Positions 61,177-64,000 of a stretch of DNA of 64,000 bases are shown here, one piece after another. Position 1 is the first letter of the stretch. Each line of letters starts with the position of its first letter. The notes under the pieces are model-generated. The model was not told the origin of the DNA, ran no database searches, and saw only the letters and a list, made by a program, of their open reading frames with translations. The DNA is taken from NCBI GenBank assembly GCA_041987545.1, contig JBHIWH010000009.1, positions 62,001 to 126,000 on the forward strand, given 5' to 3'. The DNA is from JAJRXR01 sp041987545 (lineage in GTDB: Bacteria; Planctomycetota; Phycisphaerae; Phycisphaerales; UBA1924). Position numbers and translations under genes: made by a program.

Positions 61177-63040
61177 TGTCAAAGAGATCTTCATCCGTGC
61201 GGTTGAGCTGCGCGGCGCGGCGCGAACCGAGTTTCTGGCAGGCGCTTGCGACAGCGCCACGAGACGAGAAGTACAAGCCCTGCTGCGGGCCCATGAACGA
61301 GGCGGCACCGATGAGATGATCCGCGACGCGATCGAGTGCCCTGATCGGGTCGGCCCGTACAGAGTACTTGGACTCCTTGGCTCGGGCGCCTCCGGCGACG
61401 TGTACAGAGCGGAAGACGGCGACGGAGAAGTCGCCGTCAAGGTGCTCGCACGCCAACTCGTCGGCTCTGCGAGGGCGCGATCCACCTTCGCTCGAGAGTG
61501 GGACCTGACCACCCCTCTCCGGCACGACGGGATCGCCCGACCGATCGACCGGCTTGAGGTCGGCGGTCGCATCTGCGTCGTCTTTGAGTTGGTCCGTGGT
61601 GTGCCGCTCGACCGCTGGCTTAACGAGGCACGAAGTGAGGCACAGATCGCCCGCGTGCTGGCGGACGTTGCGGATGCGCTCGCGTACGCTCATTCGCGTG
61701 GCGTCGTTCATCGGGATATCAAGCCATCGAACATCATCATTCGCGATGACGGCCGCCCCGTTGTGGTCGACTTCGGAATCGCCAAAGCGATCGGCACTCG
61801 GGCCACCTCAACGTTCGCAGGCGCTGGCTCGATCGGCTATATGGCGCCTGAGCAGGCGGCCGGCGCCCGCGCTCATGCAACCGCAGACATCTATTCGATC
61901 GGGATGATCCTCCGCTCGAGTGTTGCCGAGCCTTCGCGGGACCTGCGCCGGATTATCGACGCCGCCACCGCGACCGAGCCCTCCGACAGGTATCAAGACG
62001 CGGGCCGCCTGACGGCCGATCTGCGGGCGTTGCTCACCGGGGCGCCGGTCCTCGCTCCCAGGGTCGGGCTCCACACCAAGGCTCGGCGCGCGGCTTGGAG
62101 ACACCCATGGCTTACGACCTGCGCAGTGCTCCTCGCGATTGGGGCATTCGCCGTGGGCATTTCCTTACGAGCGCGGCCACCTGTGACCGCGAGCCTGGTC
62201 ATTCCGGTTGGCATCACAGTTTCGGAGCGACGATTCAACCCTGAGACGAGCGGGTATCTTGTCCCCGAGCGGATCGAGGGCGCCTCGCTCGAGCCTGGGT
62301 GGGTGCGGCTCGTGGTCAAGGACGGCGAGCGGAGCGTCGAGCTGACAAGACTGTCGCAGGCAGGCGATCGGATCGAACTGCCGAGCACGCTTCCCGACGA
62401 GACCACGATCGGGATGGTCCTAGTCGGCGATCTTTGGATCGACGCGCACGAGGTAACCAACGCCGAATACCGCGCCTTCGTGGAAGCAACTGGTCATGCC
62501 CCTCCATCCTGGTGGGCGGTGGTGTACGAGCCGGAATGGGACGATCTCCCTGTCGTCGGCGTGAGCTGGGACGACGCTGTCTCGTACGCAGAGTGGCTCG
62601 GCAAGCGGCTCCCCAGCCTCGCCGAGTGGCGTGCGGTGGCTTCTCCAGACGGACGCCTGACGCCATGGAACGGTCCCGCGGACCGGGAGGAGATCGCCAG
62701 CCGATCCAACGCGGGCGGCACGGGCTGGCTCGCCATGCGTACACCGGATGGCCGGGAGGAGCGAATCCGCCGAGCGATGTCGCGCCTCCGGACCGCGTCC
62801 CAGGCCGGCGATGATCGAACAGACGGCGTTGTCCACCTGCTCGGGAATGTGTCCGAGTGGACCGACTCACCGTTCGTCGATCCCCCGAGCGGCGCGCTCA
62901 AGCCGGACCAGCGCTCGATCGCGGGAATGGCTTTCGAGGACCCCGGCGGGCTTGACCCTCAGCTCGGGCACGTGCAATCGGCCCATCCTGAGTCGATCGC
63001 CCTGGGACGCGGCTTTCGGTGCGCGCGGAGCGCTCGCTGA
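61166..63040 (+). CDS. Ser/Thr protein kinase with exported FGE/SUMF1-like domain
   Basis: 624 aa from GTG 61166, supported by GGAGG at 61154-61158. Kinase domain about 65-300 with all key residues: LGSGASGDVYRAED loop, VAVKVLA lysine, HRDIKPSNIIIRDD, DFGIAKA, then APEQAAGA. One transmembrane helix near 315-335 (TCAVLLAIGAFAVGISL). The exported domain, about 430-620, has the FGE/SUMF1 fold: DAHEVTNAEYRAFVEATGH, VGVSWDDAVSYAEWLGKRLP and LLGNVSEWTDSPF. In such kinases this domain may bind ligand or act on a substrate. It is coupled to the sigma gene. Confidence 0.93.
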   Translation: MSADVKEIFIRAVELRGAARTEFLAGACDSATRREVQALLRAHERGGTDEMIRDAIECPDRVGPYRVLGLLGSGASGDVYRAEDGDGEVAVKVLARQLVGSARARSTFAREWDLTTPLRHDGIARPIDRLEVGGRICVVFELVRGVPLDRWLNEARSEAQIARVLADVADALAYAHSRGVVHRDIKPSNIIIRDDGRPVVVDFGIAKAIGTRATSTFAGAGSIGYMAPEQAAGARAHATADIYSIGMILRSSVAEPSRDLRRIIDAATATEPSDRYQDAGRLTADLRALLTGAPVLAPRVGLHTKARRAAWRHPWLTTCAVLLAIGAFAVGISLRARPPVTASLVIPVGITVSERRFNPETSGYLVPERIEGASLEPGWVRLVVKDGERSVELTRLSQAGDRIELPSTLPDETTIGMVLVGDLWIDAHEVTNAEYRAFVEATGHAPPSWWAVVYEPEWDDLPVVGVSWDDAVSYAEWLGKRLPSLAEWRAVASPDGRLTPWNGPADREEIASRSNAGGTGWLAMRTPDGREERIRRAMSRLRTASQAGDDRTDGVVHLLGNVSEWTDSPFVDPPSGALKPDQRSIAGMAFEDPGGLDPQLGHVQSAHPESIALGRGFRCARSAR

Positions 63041-63113
63041 ATACTCGGCATTTTCCCGCACGGCACTCTCGGTTGTGTGTCCTCCCGCCGAGATCACACG
63101 CGAGGGACGAGAG

Positions 63114-63521
63114 ATGCCTGACCCTGGGAAAATCAGTACCTTTACCGAGTTTGACATTCCGGCGGGGACGTCGGCCGCGTTGCGAACGTCGGCGTACGAC
63201 AAGGCAATGCAGGTGCTCGATGGCCTTGTGCCCGGCGCCACGAGGGATTCGTGGCTCAACAAGTCCTACTCCGGAGGGGCCACACGGTCCGACCTCTGCT
63301 CCCATGGCGATGGGGAAGTCAGTGCCGCCAACGCCACCCTGTCGATGAGCGGCTCGACCAGCGGGGATGACTCCTACTGCTACGTGGGGTCCGACGGAGT
63401 CTGCTACACGGTTGGCGACCTGCTGAAGGGCGGCAGCCCGGTGGAGGCCATCGGCAAGGACGGTCAGGGGAACGAGGTGACCGTCCGCCTCAGGGTCGTC
63501 GTGGCCCTCGGCCTGACTTAG
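63114..63521 (+). CDS. Small hypothetical protein (135 aa)
   Basis: ATG 63114, 73 nt after the kinase stop. Gly/Ser-rich with few charged residues: IPAGTSAALRTSAYDKAMQV, then CSHGDGEVSAANATLSMSGS. Three Cys. No signal peptide or transmembrane helix. Its position after the sigma/kinase operon makes it a candidate output or substrate, but this is only positional. Confidence 0.55.
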   Translation: MPDPGKISTFTEFDIPAGTSAALRTSAYDKAMQVLDGLVPGATRDSWLNKSYSGGATRSDLCSHGDGEVSAANATLSMSGSTSGDDSYCYVGSDGVCYTVGDLLKGGSPVEAIGKDGQGNEVTVRLRVVVALGLT

Positions 63522-63729
63522 CGGCCCCGCCATGCCCTGGTCCGGACGGCATCGCATCGCCGCAGGATTCGTTCTTGGGGAGTCTCGGCGGATCGCTTTG
63601 CGACGCGCGTTGTGCGGCCGATCCCCGGGCCGTGTGACGAAATGCGGGCCCACAGGCGACGCCCGTGGACCCGCGGGGGGGCACTCTTGAGTCAACTGCT
63701 CGGGAGTGTACACGGCGGCACGCCGGCCG

Positions 63730-64000
63730 TCATGGGGGATCGTCGGGGTCTGCGGCGCCGTCGAAGGCGGCCACGATCCGCCATTTGGCGTCGTAGGCGA
63801 ACCACCTGGCGGTCTCGTCGGCCATGGATCCGTCGGCGTCCGAGTCGTTGATCGCCTTGGACCTCCACCCGGTGCCGTAGTACTCGTACTGGCTGACGGT
63901 GGTGCTGGACTGGTTCCTGACCTCGACCAGGCGCCCGAAGGCGTCGTAGACGTACTCGTAGTGCTCGTCGTCGTCGGTCAGGTTGCCGACCTCGTCATAG
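63730..64000 (-). CDS. RHS-repeat protein, 3' end only
   Basis: The frame is open at the window edge and stops at 63730-63732 after DPDDPP. It contains RHS/YD repeats: YDEVGNLTDDDEHYEYVYDA, then FGRLVEVRNQ, then WFAYDAKWRIVAAFDGA. RHS proteins make large surface shells, often with a C-terminal toxin. Here the frame ends about 20 residues after the last repeat with no core motif or toxin, so it may be a truncated copy or a frameshifted end. The N-terminus is outside the window. Confidence 0.7.
   Translation of the reverse strand, partial: YDEVGNLTDDDEHYEYVYDAFGRLVEVRNQSSTTVSQYEYYGTGWRSKAINDSDADGSMADETARWFAYDAKWRIVAAFDGAADPDDPP

Overview
The window is GC-rich bacterial DNA with very dense genes. 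Many genes start with GTG or TTG, and many junctions are 4-nt ATGA overlaps. The gene set points to a planctomycete, most likely of the Phycisphaerae: ECF sigma factors paired with Hanks-type Ser/Thr kinases, many exported TPR/HEAT/Sel1 repeat proteins and lipoproteins, a PEP-CTERM-like surface protein, a eukaryote-like UDP-GlcNAc pyrophosphorylase and an RHS protein. This is inferred from gene content; there is no rRNA in the window to confirm it.

Layout. (1) 1-12840 is one accessory locus. A divergent ECF sigma factor (8042-8635, minus) and an atypical membrane kinase (8782-10701, plus) are flanked by five paralogous exported TPR proteins. Four form a tightly coupled minus-strand operon (7796 down to the window edge) and one lies after the kinase (10804-12840). 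All share an N-terminal LPEWNPDPEDLPPELRPL-like motif. The four complete ones end just after an ERGRARAALDLL helix, where TPR-CHAT proteins usually continue into a CHAT protease; these have no CHAT. (2) 12841-20322 lies between a 3'-half tRNA-Asp relic and an intact tRNA-Asp. It holds a secreted Sel1 protein, a second sigma/kinase pair (kinase fused to TPRs) and a tandem-HTH protein, and looks like an old tRNA-associated island. (3) 20441-54832 is mostly chromosomal housekeeping: coiled-coil and HEAT envelope proteins, lnt, accD, a degenerate histidine phosphatase, rpe, a UAP1-like enzyme, hydrolase, thioredoxin proteins, UMF1-type MFS, trpB, TPR and HEAT proteins, a pseudokinase, GT2, aspS, a CPBP protease, a gmhA/EamA/GT39 envelope-glycan operon, mutS, a DUF6624-like lipoprotein, a release-factor-like protein, tsaD and hflX. 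(4) From tRNA-Thr (55087-55159) rightwards is an integrated element: a tyrosine recombinase whose 3' end reads into the tRNA, a frameshifted RepA-like ATPase, a small partner, two HTH_17 excisionase-like genes, a winged-helix-like protein, an orphan and a DNA-methyltransferase tail remnant. (5) 60610-63521 is a third sigma/kinase module, here with an extracytoplasmic FGE/SUMF1-like domain and a small downstream gene. The 3' end of an RHS gene closes the window.

The most interesting theme is the repeated pairing of an ECF sigma factor with a membrane kinase carrying a different extracytoplasmic module each time (DUF4384-like, TPR, FGE-like). The first pair is embedded among five CHAT-less TPR paralogues and has a kinase lacking the canonical VAIK lysine. 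Functions are inferred from motifs and gene context only; no database search was run.
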